A DNA stretch of 64,000 nt from Heterohyrax brucei (taxonomy: Eukaryota > Chordata > Mammalia > Hyracoidea > Procaviidae): NCBI GenBank assembly GCA_028571685.1, contig CM053162.1:8684001-8748000 (forward strand), given 5' to 3'. Below are positions 35,620 through 46,602 of the stretch, piece by piece. A program made the position numbers and the translations under genes. Every line of letters begins with the position of its first letter. Within the stretch, counting starts at the first letter, position 1. The notes beneath the pieces are model-generated. The model saw nothing but the letters and a program-made list of their open reading frames with translations, did no database searches and had not been told where the DNA came from.

Positions 35620-36190
35620 AGATTTCATTCTTCTTCAATCAGCAATTAACATGCATGGAAGCAGCAGTCAAGATATTGAATGATACTTTACACTGAGAAA
35701 ATCTTCTATAAAAGACCTCATTAAAATTTTAAAAAACAGAGATGTCACTTTGATGACTAAGGTGCACCTGACATAAGTCATGATCTTTCAATCACTTCAT
35801 ATACATGTAATAGATGGACAATGTAAGAGGGAAACAGAAAAAGAACTGCTGCAGTCAAATTGTGGTGTTGGCAAAGAGTATTGAAAATACTGTCAACCGA
35901 GAGTGAAGAAATACAACCAACCTTTCCTCAGAAGTGAGGATGGCAGAACTTTAACCCTCTTTCAGACATGTCATCAGGAAAGACAAATTACTGGAAGAGG
36001 ACACTGTGTTTAGAGAAGTGAAGAATCAGCAAAAATGAGAGAAACTCTCTATGAGATGAAATGACAGAATAGCTACAGCCATGGACACATATCAAGGATC
36101 CTGAAGACACTTCAAGAACTGGGCAGTATTTTGGTCTGTTGTACATAAGGTATCTACCAGCTGGAGCTGACTCAGTGGCAGCTAATGTCA

Positions 36191-36636
36191 GTAATTTCTG
36201 TACTCATCTCTTTAATTTGAAATTTGTCTGGTCATTTCTGTCATTTCTAGGACTGCAGAAAAAGAGCAAAATTGGTTTAGTTGACTGCCTTGATACCAGC
36301 TGCTCATCCTTCTTTTTGTTTCAGTATTTTTTTTATGTCACATAATATTTTGCTCCAGAATATTTTCTATCATATTCTCAATTTTTTTTTTGTCATACCC
36401 TCACAGTCCACCATGAATATAAGTATTCTCCAGCAAGGATGTTGTATTATTTTGTGTTTGGGTTTTCTGTGGTACCAACTAGAGAACCTGTCAATAGATT
36501 TCAATAGATTGACAGGTTCAATAGATATGCACTGTTTCAATAAATTAGTAAGACTATTTCCTCTCATCACATGTACAAAACCTAGTTTGATTGCTTTTAT
36601 GGGCCATTTCAACACAGATGTATTTTTAAAATTTTC
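36191..36636. other. Unassigned sequence with small hairpin
   Basis: I see no known element. Overlapping open frames of about 130 and 93 codons on opposite strands have no family I recognise and are probably chance in AT-rich DNA. A perfect 11-bp-arm hairpin (aacctgtcaat/attgacaggtt) spans 36485-36518, inside a repeated 'tcaatagat' pattern. Confidence 0.45.
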
Positions 36637-37063
36637 TGTTAGGGTCCGCAATTTTCAAGATGCGACACTGTTACTTTAAAGGTTAAATTTTATTAAAAAA
36701 ATATGCCCAATAGGAAAAATACTGGTGCACCAGGGACGTACCCCGAAGCTACACAGAGCAGGGGGCGACGATGAGTTTCCTCAGTGCCCAGTATTTAAAT
36801 CGTGAGATTGCAAAGCAGGGAGGGTGAACTGACCTTTACATTGATTGGTTAACTCCTATTAGCTGTAAAATGTGGTCAAGGTCTAGGGGTCACTTGCAGG
36901 CTGTCACTTGCAAGGTTGCCCCCAGGCTTGTCTTGTGACAATGTTTTGTAAGACAAAGGTGAGATTATTCTATGGTATTTTCTGCTATTAAGTTGTTTCC
37001 TGGGGCTTTCTTTAATACCTCGAATTTTTACCGTGCCCTTCCTCATTTCAACATTTCCTGACA
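36637..37063 (-). mobile_element. Retroviral-type solo LTR, CpG-rich, antisense
   Basis: On the minus strand this 427-bp unit starts TGTCAGGAAATG and ends CCTAACA. It carries an ordered promoter set: CCAAT (36844-36848), an ATTTAAATA TATA-like box (36792-36800) and an AATAAA signal (36689-36694), so U3, R and U5 can be inferred. It keeps several CpGs (for example gcgacgatga), unlike its neighbours. It is unrelated to the MaLR or ERVL LTRs here. The class (gamma- or beta-like) is undecided and no target duplication was confirmed. Confidence 0.72.
36792..36848 (-). promoter_or_regulatory. LTR promoter elements (CCAAT and TATA-like boxes)
   Basis: On the minus strand CCAAT at 36848-36844 precedes ATTTAAATA at 36800-36792 by about 45 bp, the usual spacing of an LTR U3 promoter. 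AATAAA follows about 100 bp further on. Present activity cannot be judged from sequence. Confidence 0.55.
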
Positions 37064-37449
37064 AGAAACTTCAATATTAGTTGTTTTTTCTCCAAAATGT
37101 TGTATAGTATTAAATTGTGTGAAATATTTTCATAAGGATATAAAAACCTTTCTGTGGCATGTTGTGGGTCATATTATAAAATAATAATAATATCTTTAGG
37201 AATTATGATTTTCTGATAATTAGTAATAAATATGAAAACTAAGTTATAAAACACAGGTGCGAAGTACGTAGAGTTTTTATTCTTGAAACGCATAACTTGA
37301 AAGGCTAAAGGAAAATTCAATAGATAACAGAACAAAATAAGATTGACAGCATTTCAACTTTTACCAGACATACGCACAATTGTATAGCAGCCTACAATGA
37401 AGCCCTTGCTGATTACAAACTTATTTCCTGCACTTAATAGATGTTATTA
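37064..37449. other. Unassigned AT-rich sequence
   Basis: No element or gene recognised. Confidence 0.4.
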
Positions 37450-37495
37450 AGTTATTGTGAGTCAGAATTGACTGGACAGTAACAGGTTTGTTTTT
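37450..37495 (+). mobile_element. AfroSINE/RTE tail fragment
   Basis: The segment 'gtgagtcagaattgactgga' followed by 'cagtaacaggtttgtttt' is the SINE tail without a head. No clear target duplication remains. Confidence 0.65.
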
Positions 37496-37639
37496 ATTTC
37501 TTTTGGCTTACTAAACTACTGTCTTAAAAATTGGCAGATTGAGGAGAATTATGGCAGAAGAAAAAACTGAAAATGAAAATCAAATAAAAGGAAGTTATTA
37601 TGAGAAAGAGAAAATGATATAAATATACCATAATGTTGA

Positions 37640-37765
37640 AAATTTATTGAGCATGAGTTTTATTTACATTATGTCATTTAATTCTCACAACAATTCTACA
37701 AGGTGGGTAATACTATTTTCTCTGTTTTGATCACGAGAGAACAAATTTAGGAAGTTTAGATAAAA
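37640..37765 (-). mobile_element. MIR SINE fragment, antisense
   Basis: 'aatttattgagcatgagttt', then 'tcatttaattctcacaacaa' and 'caaggtgggtaatactattt', is the reverse complement of the 3' half of MIR. The degree of divergence fits an ancient mammalian insertion. Confidence 0.8.
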
Positions 37766-37959
37766 GTTTGCATACTGAATTAAAAAAACCCTATCATAAT
37801 GAAAGTACAAAAATAACACAGAAAAATACTTGCAACTTTACAATCAAGGGAAGTCCTCTTTTGAGTACACTCCTGTTCCTTCTACACTTGTGACCTGCGG
37901 CTATGCTACCTCCCACTTGCTGCTGTCTTTTGGACAGCCAATCAGTGACCTTTAGTCTT

Positions 37960-39200
37960 TAAAAACTGTGACAGTCTTTCCCTCTTCAACTCTTGCCCTC
38001 ATCCAGTGATCTAACCTATTCAGCACTTGGCTGTCTGATTCTTGACATTCAACCCTTGGATCTTTCTTTCATTTTGCTTTAACCGTTCACAACTGGTCAT
38101 ACTGTGGACTTTGTCATCAATCGAAACCTTCAAAATGATGAATGCAAACATCCTGCTCTGGGAAACCATCTCCTAGCTTCCTGCTCACTTGCTCACAATA
38201 TCCCATGGCAAATATCCTTTGACCACAATGAAACCTCTAACCTATTGACCCCACCGCTTTCTTTCCTCTTGACCTCCTCTCTTCATTTCTCCCCTGTACA
38301 ATTTAGCATTCCTGGTTATGGTGATCCTCAGGCTCTGGGTCTGGCCCTACAGCTGCAAGACTTTCCTGCTGTCAGTACTGTCTCTGCTCAGCAGTGCTTC
38401 TCTGAATAATTAACTCCATATTGCACACTCAATCCATCTTGAAACACTTTGCGCTAGATGTTTATGACACCTCAAGTGTTCTTCCCATTTTCTCTAGCCA
38501 CACTTTTTATGACTTCCTCTTTGGATCCTCTCTTCCTCCACCCAGTCTTTAAATTTGGCATTCCTCAGAGCTCAGACCTCTTCTCTTCTCCAAGTACACT
38601 CTTTTTCCTAAATGATTGCATCCATTCTTAAGGCTCCAAACACAACATGTATAGTATTGACACCAAAATTTATATCCACAGCCCAGAGTTTCTTGCTCCA
38701 GGGCTCCAGGCTTCTATGTACAACAGTCAACTAGAAATTGCCACTGTTTCTTACAGTTATCTCCAACTTAAAATATCTGAATTTGAACTCTTGATTCCAT
38801 ATCCATGGCTGTTCACATATGTTCTCATCTTAAAAGAAACTGATCTCCATTCAATTGCTCAAGCCAGAAACCAGAGAGTTGCCCTCGACATTCTTTTTCT
38901 TCATACACCCCATCAATTCCATAACTAACTCCTGAGAGTTCTACTTCAAAAAATCACCTTGAGTATGTTACTTCTCTTCATTTCCATGCCAATTCTCTAG
39001 TCCAAGTCATAATTATTAGTCACCTAAGCTATTTCAAATGCCTCCTAATAGTTCTCCATACATTCATTCTTTACTTCCTAATGCATTCTCTTCCCAGAAA
39101 TTAGGATTGTAAATCATGTCACTCACCTGCTAAAATTTTATCATGGCTGTTACAAAATGATGACAGTAGTATTAGTAGCATCAGAAGCTGTTTAACTTCA
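37960..39200 (+). mobile_element. L2 LINE fragment, sense
   Basis: From about 38545 the sequence follows the L2 RT C-terminal region: 'ggcattcctcagagctcaga', an NMYSIDTKIYIHSPEFLAP block (38645-38705) where L2 has its active-site and following residues, then 'ctcaagccagaaaccagaga', and the 3' end block 'tcatgtcactcacctgctaa' near 39115. The active-site aspartates are not preserved. The left part (37960-38540) is probably the same element, with lower confidence. Confidence 0.65.
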
Positions 39201-39390
39201 GGAAAGATAATAACCTGGATCAGCGCAAATCTTATTTCCATGAGATAGAGGTCAGAAATATCTCTACCCTTCAGGTTTTTTTGTTTGTTTTTTTTTTTCA
39301 TTAGTCTGACACTAGCCTTCCATCCCACGGCCCTCTCCCCTTCTCTTCTGTGTATGATAATCCATTGCAATGGCTACACAGAACTCAGAC

Positions 39391-39799
39391 TTTCTTAGTT
39401 ATCTAATGCTGCTGTGACAGAAATACCATAAATGGGTGGCTTTACCAAACAGAAATTTATTTTATCACAGTTTAGGAAGCTAAAAGACCAAATTCAGAGT
39501 GCCAGTTCTCGAAGACAGCTTCTTTCTGTGTCAGCTTTGGAGAAAAGTCCTTGTCCCTTTGAGCTTCTGCTCCTGGATGACTTTTATGTGGCTTGGCATC
39601 TCTCTTCTCTCCTGTCTCCTTGCTAGCTTGCATTTACTCTCTTTTATATCTCAAGAGACATTCAGTCAAGATATACCCTGTGCTCATCCTGCCTCATTCA
39701 CTTAACAAAGACAACCCATCCCCAGATGGGATTATAACCACAGGTACGTAAGTTAGGATTTACAACATATATTTTTTTTACTCAACTTAACCCATAGCA
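39391..39799 (-). mobile_element. MaLR-type solo LTR, short variant, antisense
   Basis: It runs from tttcttagttatctaatgct to taacccatagca and is 409 bp long. The flanks are cagac (39386-39390) and cagat (39800-39804), matching at 4 of 5 positions. The 'ccccagatgggattataacc' block is shared in reverse with the interrupted LTR at 40036-40727, so both belong to one subfamily. Confidence 0.82.
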
Positions 39800-40069
39800 C
39801 AGATGTACAGTTAAATGGTTCAATAATGGTGCAACTTGGGATCGGGATTAACATGCTATAACCCCAGATCTAGATCAGGAAATGGGTAGGCAAATTCTTC
39901 CTTCTCGAGTGCAGAACAGCTCTCTCAGCTCCACTTGTTTTTGCAGGCTTCCTCACATACCCCTAAGTACAGGCTTCTCTCTGTTCCCTCAGAACAGGCT
40001 CTCTCAGCTCCCTCAGGAACAGTACTTTCTCCCTTTGTTATAGATTGAATTATGTCCACCCAAAAGATA

Positions 40070-40623
40070 TGAGGTCCAACAATTAAGTCTGAGAACTTAA
40101 TTGTTTTAAATGCTACGTAGCTCACTGCTGAATGCCACTACAGTCACTGTTGAAGTATTCCCCTTGGGAAGTTATGCACCTAGGCTACCATCCAGTCTAC
40201 CCTTCAAAGCAATTTTGTAACTCTTTCTGGAATGACCATTACACACTGTGGCAAGGTGACAAGTTATATAGGTATCTGTTTATGAGGGAGATTTTTAGCC
40301 AGTAAATGAATAACTGTATTGGAATACTCCTCCATCTCACTTAATCTGGCCCCCAGTGACTTTTTTCTCTGCCCAAAGATAAGGGAAATATTGAAAGGAA
40401 GATATTTTGAGGACATTCAGGACATCAAGGGTAATATAATGACAGCTCTGATGGCCATTCCAGAGAAAGACTTCCAAAATTGCTTTGAAGTATGGGTCAT
40501 GTTCTGGCATTGGTAAATAGCTTCCCAAGGTGAGTACTTCAAAGGTGAACATATTGATATTCAGCAATGAGGTATATAGAACTTTTTCTAGACTGAGTTC
40601 AGAAACATAATGGCCAGGCTTCA
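40070..40623 (+). mobile_element. Fold-back mariner derivative (copy 2)
   Basis: This 554-bp element is flanked by TA (40068-40069 and 40624-40625). The left arm (about 40070-40255) is the inverted 3' end of a mariner. After a spacer come the C-terminal transposase region and 3' end. Residues readable at 40319-40516 include LAPSDFFLCPKIREIL, then AIPEKDFQNCF, typical of the mariner transposase C-terminal catalytic domain. The outer ends (tgaggtccaacaattaag and the inverted cataatggccaggcttca) are the terminal inverted repeats. It cannot encode transposase. Confidence 0.88.
40319..40516 (+). pseudogene. Mariner transposase C-terminal fragment
   Basis: A 65-codon open stretch carries the APSDFF box, where mariner transposases hold their last catalytic Asp. 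It is followed by the KGRYFEDIQDIK and EKDFQNCFE blocks that normally precede the C terminus. The first two thirds of the transposase (DNA-binding and first catalytic residues) are missing. It ends in an in-frame stop before the family's usual C terminus. The antisense frame over the same bases is a shadow. Confidence 0.8.
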
Positions 40624-40727
40624 TATGTTGTAAATGTCTAAGCTTGTCGTTATAATCCCACTTGGGAATTTTTGTTGCTGTTATATGAGAGAAGAGCAGT
40701 GTAAAGTGTGTCTAAGTCAATCACTGT

Positions 40728-41740
40728 TCATTCTTTCAGTAGTCTATGGTATTTTTAATATTGTTTCTTAACACCACAATTCAAAGGCATCAATTCTTTA
40801 CTCTTTTCTTAATCATTGCCCAGCTTTTCACATGATGTGGTTGAAACAAATGGCTTGCATCAAATGCACCTTAGTCTTCAAGATGACATCTTTGCTTTTG
40901 CAGTAGATTTGTCCAATGCAGTGCTTCTTGATTTCTTAACTACTGTTTCCATCGGCACTGATTGAGATCCAAGTAAGATAAAATCCTTATCAATTTTAAT
41001 GTGTTCTCCATTTATCATGATGTAGCTTACTGGTTCAGTTGTGAGGATTTTTGTTTTTTCACTTTTGAGGTGCAATCCATCCTGTAGGCTGTGGCCTTTG
41101 ATCTTCATCAGTAGGTACCTCAAGTCTTCTTCACTTTCAGCAAGCAAGGTATGTCATCTGCATAACACAGGTTGTTAATGAATCTTCCTCTAATTCTGAT
41201 GCCCCACTCATCTTCATAAAGTCTAGCTTCTTGAATTATGCTTTCACTAGGGTCGTCATGAGTCAGATCCAACTCTATAACACTTGGCTGGCTATACAGA
41301 CTGAAATGGTATGGTGAAAGGATACAATCTTGACACACACTCTTCCTGATTTTAAACCATGCAGTGTCTCGTTATTCTATTCCAACGAATGCTTCATGAT
41401 CAATGTGCAAATTTCTCGTGAGCATGACTAAGTCACCTGGATTCCCATTCTCTGCAATATTACATATAATTTGTTAGAATCCACACAGTCAAGTAGCTTT
41501 GCATAGTCAATGAAACACAGGTGACATCTTTGCATAGTTAGTGCTTGCTTTCAGCCAAGATCCATTTGTCATCACCTATGACATCCCTGGTTCCACATCT
41601 GCTTCTGAATCTGACCTAAATGTCTGAAAGTTCCCTATCAATATACTGCTGCAGCCACTTTTGAATAATGTTCTGTAAAGTTTTGCTTGCATGTGATATT
41701 AATGATGTTATTCAGTGTTTTCCGTATTTGGTTGTATCAC
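40728..41740 (-). mobile_element. RTE LINE, 3' and RT region, antisense
   Basis: On the minus strand two adjoining frames cover the RT domain. One (41338-41120) reads EARLYEDEWGIRIRGRFINNLCYADDI, with the YADD active-site box intact. The next (41147-40878) reads AESEEDLRYLLMKIKGHS and EKTKILTTEPVSYIMINGE. A tail-like micro-insertion (about 41245-41291) breaks the frame between two RT blocks. The RTE is cut at 41740 by a MaLR LTR. Confidence 0.85.
41245..41291 (+). mobile_element. AfroSINE/RTE tail micro-insertion inside RTE
   Basis: About 47 bp (tcgtcatgagtcagatccaa, then the 'cacttggctgg' end) interrupts antisense RT sequence that is otherwise continuous in other RTE copies. Target duplications are not clear, so the borders are approximate. 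Confidence 0.65.
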
Positions 41741-42239
41741 TGTCATGGATTGAATTGTGTCCCCCAAAATGAGTGTAATCACTTGGCTAGGCAATGATTC
41801 ATGGTATTGTGTAATACTCTTAGATGTTGTAAACCCTACCTCTATAATATTAATGAGGGAGGACAGGTGGCAGTTGTGTTGGTGGGCCAAGATTGTGTAA
41901 GACTGTATTGTGTCTTGAAACAATCTCTTGGGATATAAAGGAAAAGGAAGCAAGCAGAGAGTTCAGGGCCTGATGCTACCAACATGCAGTGCCAGGAGCA
42001 GAGTGTGCCTTTTGGAACAGACACAGGATGTCTGTGCCATAGAAGCTCCCAGTCCAAGGAAAGATTGATAACAACAACCTTACTCCAGTGCCAAAAGAAA
42101 AAAACATCCCTAGAGCTTATGCCGTGAATTTGGACTTGTAGCCTACTGGACTCAATAAACTTTGACAGAATAAAATTGATCTTTTTAAAGCCATCCACTT
42201 ATGGTATTTCTGTTACAGGAGTACTAGATGACTAAGACA
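41741..42239 (+). mobile_element. MaLR-type LTR, complete, sense
   Basis: It runs from tgtcatggattgaattgtgt to tactagatgactaagaca, 499 bp. It is the clearest sense copy of the family and includes the 'agccatccacttatggtatt' 3' block of MST/MLT1-type LTRs. It sits at the junction of antisense RTE and antisense ERVL. A convincing 5-bp duplication was not found. Confidence 0.88.
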
Positions 42240-43558
42240 GTTGAGGTCACATTTTTGTAGGCATTCACCTGAGACACAAATAACTCCCTTTCCTTGACCC
42301 ATTCAGAGATGTCTACTCTTCTCCCAAATCCCTTATCTCTCATTTTGCAATCATCTTCCTTCCAAGTCCCTGACCATCCAGCCAAACTGTTGGCCACAGT
42401 TCATGAATCAGTATAAAATTGTATGTCTGGCCATTTCTCCTTCCAAGTAAAATGAACAACCAGGTGCGCTGCTCAAACATCTGCTCATTGAGAGAACTTC
42501 TCTTCGCAGCTGTGCTTCAGGGAGGTCACAGGAAGAGCCTGTAGTGCTGTTGCTCTTTGCTTTTGAGTGGTGCCTGCGTATTACCTGGAACATCAGTAAA
42601 CCAGGTATGAGTTTTCATTTCTTCAGTCAACTGATCATAAGAACTGCCCATGAGACCATAGGTACAGACTGGGAGATGGAAGTTAATGGGACAGGAGGGG
42701 AGACCATGAATGTTTGGGCCATTTCTGCTTGCAACCTACTTGTGCCTTCAGAGACTACTTGGGCCCAATCCCACATATACCACTTCCATCTGATAAGGAG
42801 GCACCACTGTGCACTTCCAGGTTTATGACTCTATAGGTAAGACAACAACTAGTTTGTGATGGGAAGCTCAGACCATTTGGTGACTTGATGTCCCATGGTT
42901 AAGCATTTGGTCTCTGCTAAGGGCCAGTAACAAGCCTAAAACCATGTCTGAAAAAATGCAGAGGATGGTAAAAAATTTTGCTCCAAAATCCTAAGAGTCT
43001 GTGCTGTGACTGTGGTCTGCCAATGACTCCAAACAACATCTCTACCTGCCAATGACACTTCAAGCACAATTGCATCAGCTGGGTCATATTGTCTAAGTGG
43101 CAGAGCCACTTGCACAGTAGTCTGAACCTGTTGCAGGGCCTTCTGTTATTCTGGGCCCCACTCAAAACCAGTGGCTTTATGAGTCAGTCCATAAATAGGC
43201 TAGACTAGCACACCCAAATGAAGAATATACTGCCTCCAAAATACAGAAAGGCTCCATTTCAGTTGTGGGAGGAACCAAATGCAGTAATTTATCCTTCATT
43301 TCAGAAGGGATATGTCAACATGCTCCTCACCACTGGACTCCTAGACATCTCACTCAGGGGGGAAGATACCTAAATTTTTATAAAGTTAACTTCCTAACTT
43401 CTAGCATAAAAATGTTTTACCAATAAGTCCACAGTCATTAAGACTTCTTCCTTATGAGATTAAATCAGCATAGTGTCATCAATTAATGTACCAGTGTGAC
43501 ATATTGTGAAAAGAAAAGGTGGTCAAGATATCTGCAAACTAAATTATGACATAGGGCT

Positions 43559-44110
43559 TGTCTTGGTCATCTAGTGCTGCCATAACAGAAATAGATGGCT
43601 TTAACAAAAAAAAAAGTTGATTCAGAGTTCAGTAGGTATAAGTCCAAGTTTAGGATGCCAGATCCAGAGGAAGCCTTACTCTCTCTGGCAGCTCTGAAAA
43701 AAAGTTCTTGTCATCAGACTTCCCTCAGTCTGAGAGCATCTCAGCACAGGGACCTCAATTTAAAAGGACACACTCTGCTCCTGGCCTTGCTTGCTCAGTG
43801 ATAAGAGGTTCGCAACTCTCTGCTTGTTTCCCTTGTTTCTTGTAAGATGAAAGGTGGTACAGGCCACAACTTAGGGAAATCTGCCTTTACATTAGATTAA
43901 GAATATGACTTCAGTAAGGGTGTTATAGTCCCACTCCATTCCTATTTAACATAATCCAATCTTGTCCCATTAACCACAGGCAGAAATTAAGATTTATAAC
44001 ATATGCAAAAATCATAATCACAAAATAGAGGACCACCACACAATACTGGGAATCATGACCTAGGCAGATTGTTACACGTATTTTGGGGGGTATTAATTTA
44101 ATCCATGACA
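43559..44110 (-). mobile_element. MaLR-type solo LTR inside ERVL pol
   Basis: The 552-bp LTR runs from tgtcttggtcatctagtgct to taatccatgaca. The flanks gggct (43554-43558) and gagat (44111-44115) match at 3 of 5 positions, so the duplication is eroded. ERVL RT sequence continues on both sides. Confidence 0.85.
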
Positions 44111-46602
44111 GAGATAGAGAGTTGAGGTAATTCTGATGCAGGAAAATAAAGGTTTATTGCTGACCTTGACAGCTAAAGGCAAACTGCTTTTGATGGTCCT
44201 TCCAAACAGATAAGGAGAAAAAAGGCATTAGCCAGATCAGCGACTACGTAACAGGTACCAGGGGATATATTAATTTGTTCAAACAATGAAACAGTAGCTG
44301 CAATTGCAGTCACTACCTGGTTAAGTTCTTGATAATCTATTGTCATTTTCCAAGATTCATCTGTTTTTTAGCACAGGCCACATAGATGAGTTGAATGGGG
44401 ATGTGGTGGGAATCACCACCCCTGCAGTCTTCAAGTCTTTAATGTTGATAGTAATCTCTGCAATCTCTCCAAGAATGCAGTATTGCTTTTGATTTACTGT
44501 TTTCCAAATTAGGAGCTGTTATGTTTCCTCAAGTATTTTCCTGCCATGATAGCCTTTATTCCACTTGCCAGAGACCTAGTATGGGGATTCTGCCAGTTGC
44601 TGAGTATATCTCTCCCAATTATGCATTCTAGAATTGGGAAAATCACTACCAGATGGATTCAGAGACCCAATAAGACATACTATGAGATGTACATGAGCTA
44701 AGACTCCATTAATAACCTGACTTACATATGCCTCCACTCTGAATGGAGTCCAGAGTGACATTTGAGATCTCTTGGAATTTATGTTAGTTCAGAATCAGTG
44801 TCCAGTAATCCTCCAAAAGTCTAATGATTTCATTTATCTCAATAAACAGTCACTCTTGTGAAAGGCTGTAGACCCCATTGGAGAAGGTAGAAGGAAGATT
44901 GACAGTATAAGTTTTTAGCAGTGTGTTGGAGTCCTTTCTCAGGGAAACCTGGCCTCCCTTTCAATCTTGGCTCAAGTCTTGGTATTGACTGAGGTACCAT
45001 GACTCCCTATTTTGGCAATTTGACTTAGTCTACTGTAAAGTTTACCAAGAATCCATCTGTTTGTAGGGACAAACAAATATTTAGTCTATGTCCTATCTAT
45101 TTCACTTCTAGAATCACCACATCTAAGTGAACAATGCCGTAAGTCCACACAGACTATTCTGATTACTGCTTGGATTCTACTGCCCATTAGGGTTAACCAC
45201 ATCCTCCTTGTGTTTGTTGATTGAGCACTCACATTTGGCCCCTAACACAGGAATTCCAGGTAGTTGCATTGTAGTTAGGTGTTTTAACCCAGTTCCATTG
45301 TCAAATCTGAATCCCTTGAAGTGCAATCACAGTAGCTTTCGAGCATGCTGAGGCTCCCTTTACAAATTTGTTCCTCATAGTTGTGGCACACATGGACACT
45401 CCACGTGTGAATCTATGGGTCTAACCTGATAAAACCACTCTATTAGGTTCATTTCCCTGAGCTTTTATACATCTTCTTCTATGGCAGGTTTGGTATTTCA
45501 ACTTGATTTATTGTAGGCCACTGCATAGTTCATGCTTCAGCAACCCAATCAAATAAACTATTAAATCCTTTCCTAACTTCTTAAGCTGAAGCATTGAATG
45601 AAGAATCTGTGCTTAGGGAGCCAATGTCAACAAACTCAGACTAATCCATCTTTATGTGCCTTGAACCACTACTCCACACCCTTAATAGCCATTCCCACAC
45701 ATATTCCCCAGGATTCTCTATGTACATATTAGAAAATTCAAGCATGTATTTTAGAATGTAGCATAAATACCTCCTCCTGGATCATCCTGTGTATCTTACC
45801 TTTGGTGATTTGCTGGGACTTCAGTCTAGTTATAGGTATAGATGCCAAAATGGGTGGGGAAATGTTTTGAGAATATTCAGTGTTGTTTCATAAAGCATCT
45901 GCCTCAGGTGTTGTCCCAGGCAATGAGTGAGACAGAGGTGCTTTAACCTCAGTTGGATTTGTCTTGTTACATGGGAGTAGAGATGCTGATAGTTCTGTTG
46001 GCAGGAGGTATTCAAGGGAATTTAGGGGCTCTGTGTCTCCAACTTCCTGATTATTTGCCCATATGTGTCCATCCTAGGTTTCAGGATCCATTTCTTCCAA
46101 ATCAATGACCCTACTTTGACTTCAGACACTTCTGAAGATTGACATTTGAGTTGGCTTTATATTTCATCCACTCTTACAATAAAGCTTTGGTTTGGGGCAA
46201 TATCAGCTCTGTTACTACAAGAAACAAGACTTTCTTTCAAGGCACAAGTGGAAATTTTGAGGTCATTTATGAAGCACTTGATCTTTGACTCTGAGGCTCT
46301 GAATCCATCTTTTTTCTTCTCACCTATTTTTGCAGTGAAAGAAGGACTGACCAACTAGCGTCCTTATACTGCTCATTGTGACAGAACTGTAGAAAGATAT
46401 TATACATACAATCACCCAGAGCCTCACGTTTCACCAATCCGTTGACCTACTTGTGGTGATATTTGCATATCTGAATTGCCACCTCATGCTACAAATTAGC
46501 AGGGCTTTCTTCACTACTGGAATTAATGTTATCAACATTTTTAAGACTAACCAGACTTGTGAACCAATTTAGAAAAGTTATTCTTATGACTTTGTTTCTC
46601 TA

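Larger units (their letters stand above)
34640..36190 (+). mobile_element. RTE LINE 3' part, sense, with nested ERVL LTR
   Basis: RT-domain sequence begins at about 34640, is split by an LTR at 34772-35298 and resumes. The active-site box reads YADDS near 35385. The element then runs through the C-terminal part to a decayed tail at about 36185. It parallels 40728-41740 and 52740-52923. A 55-bp L1 micro-insertion sits at 35565-35619. Stops and indels make it non-coding. Confidence 0.75.
40036..40727 (+). mobile_element. MaLR-type LTR, 3'-truncated, split by mariner
   Basis: The LTR start tgttatagattgaattatgt (40036-40067) continues after the mariner insertion at 40626 ('tgttgtaaatgtctaag', 'tataatcccacttgggaatt'). 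It loses similarity near 40727, where antisense RTE begins. Confidence 0.75.

Noticed and set aside
36281-36679. 132-codon open frame on plus with a 93-codon frame opposite
   Set aside because: No motif or family recognised. The sequence is AT-rich, and the frame runs into the LTR that starts at 36637. Chance is the simplest explanation.
38104-38928. Two open frames of about 100 codons as exons
   Set aside because: They lie in L2-type LINE sequence in the expected order, with internal stops and no splice context.
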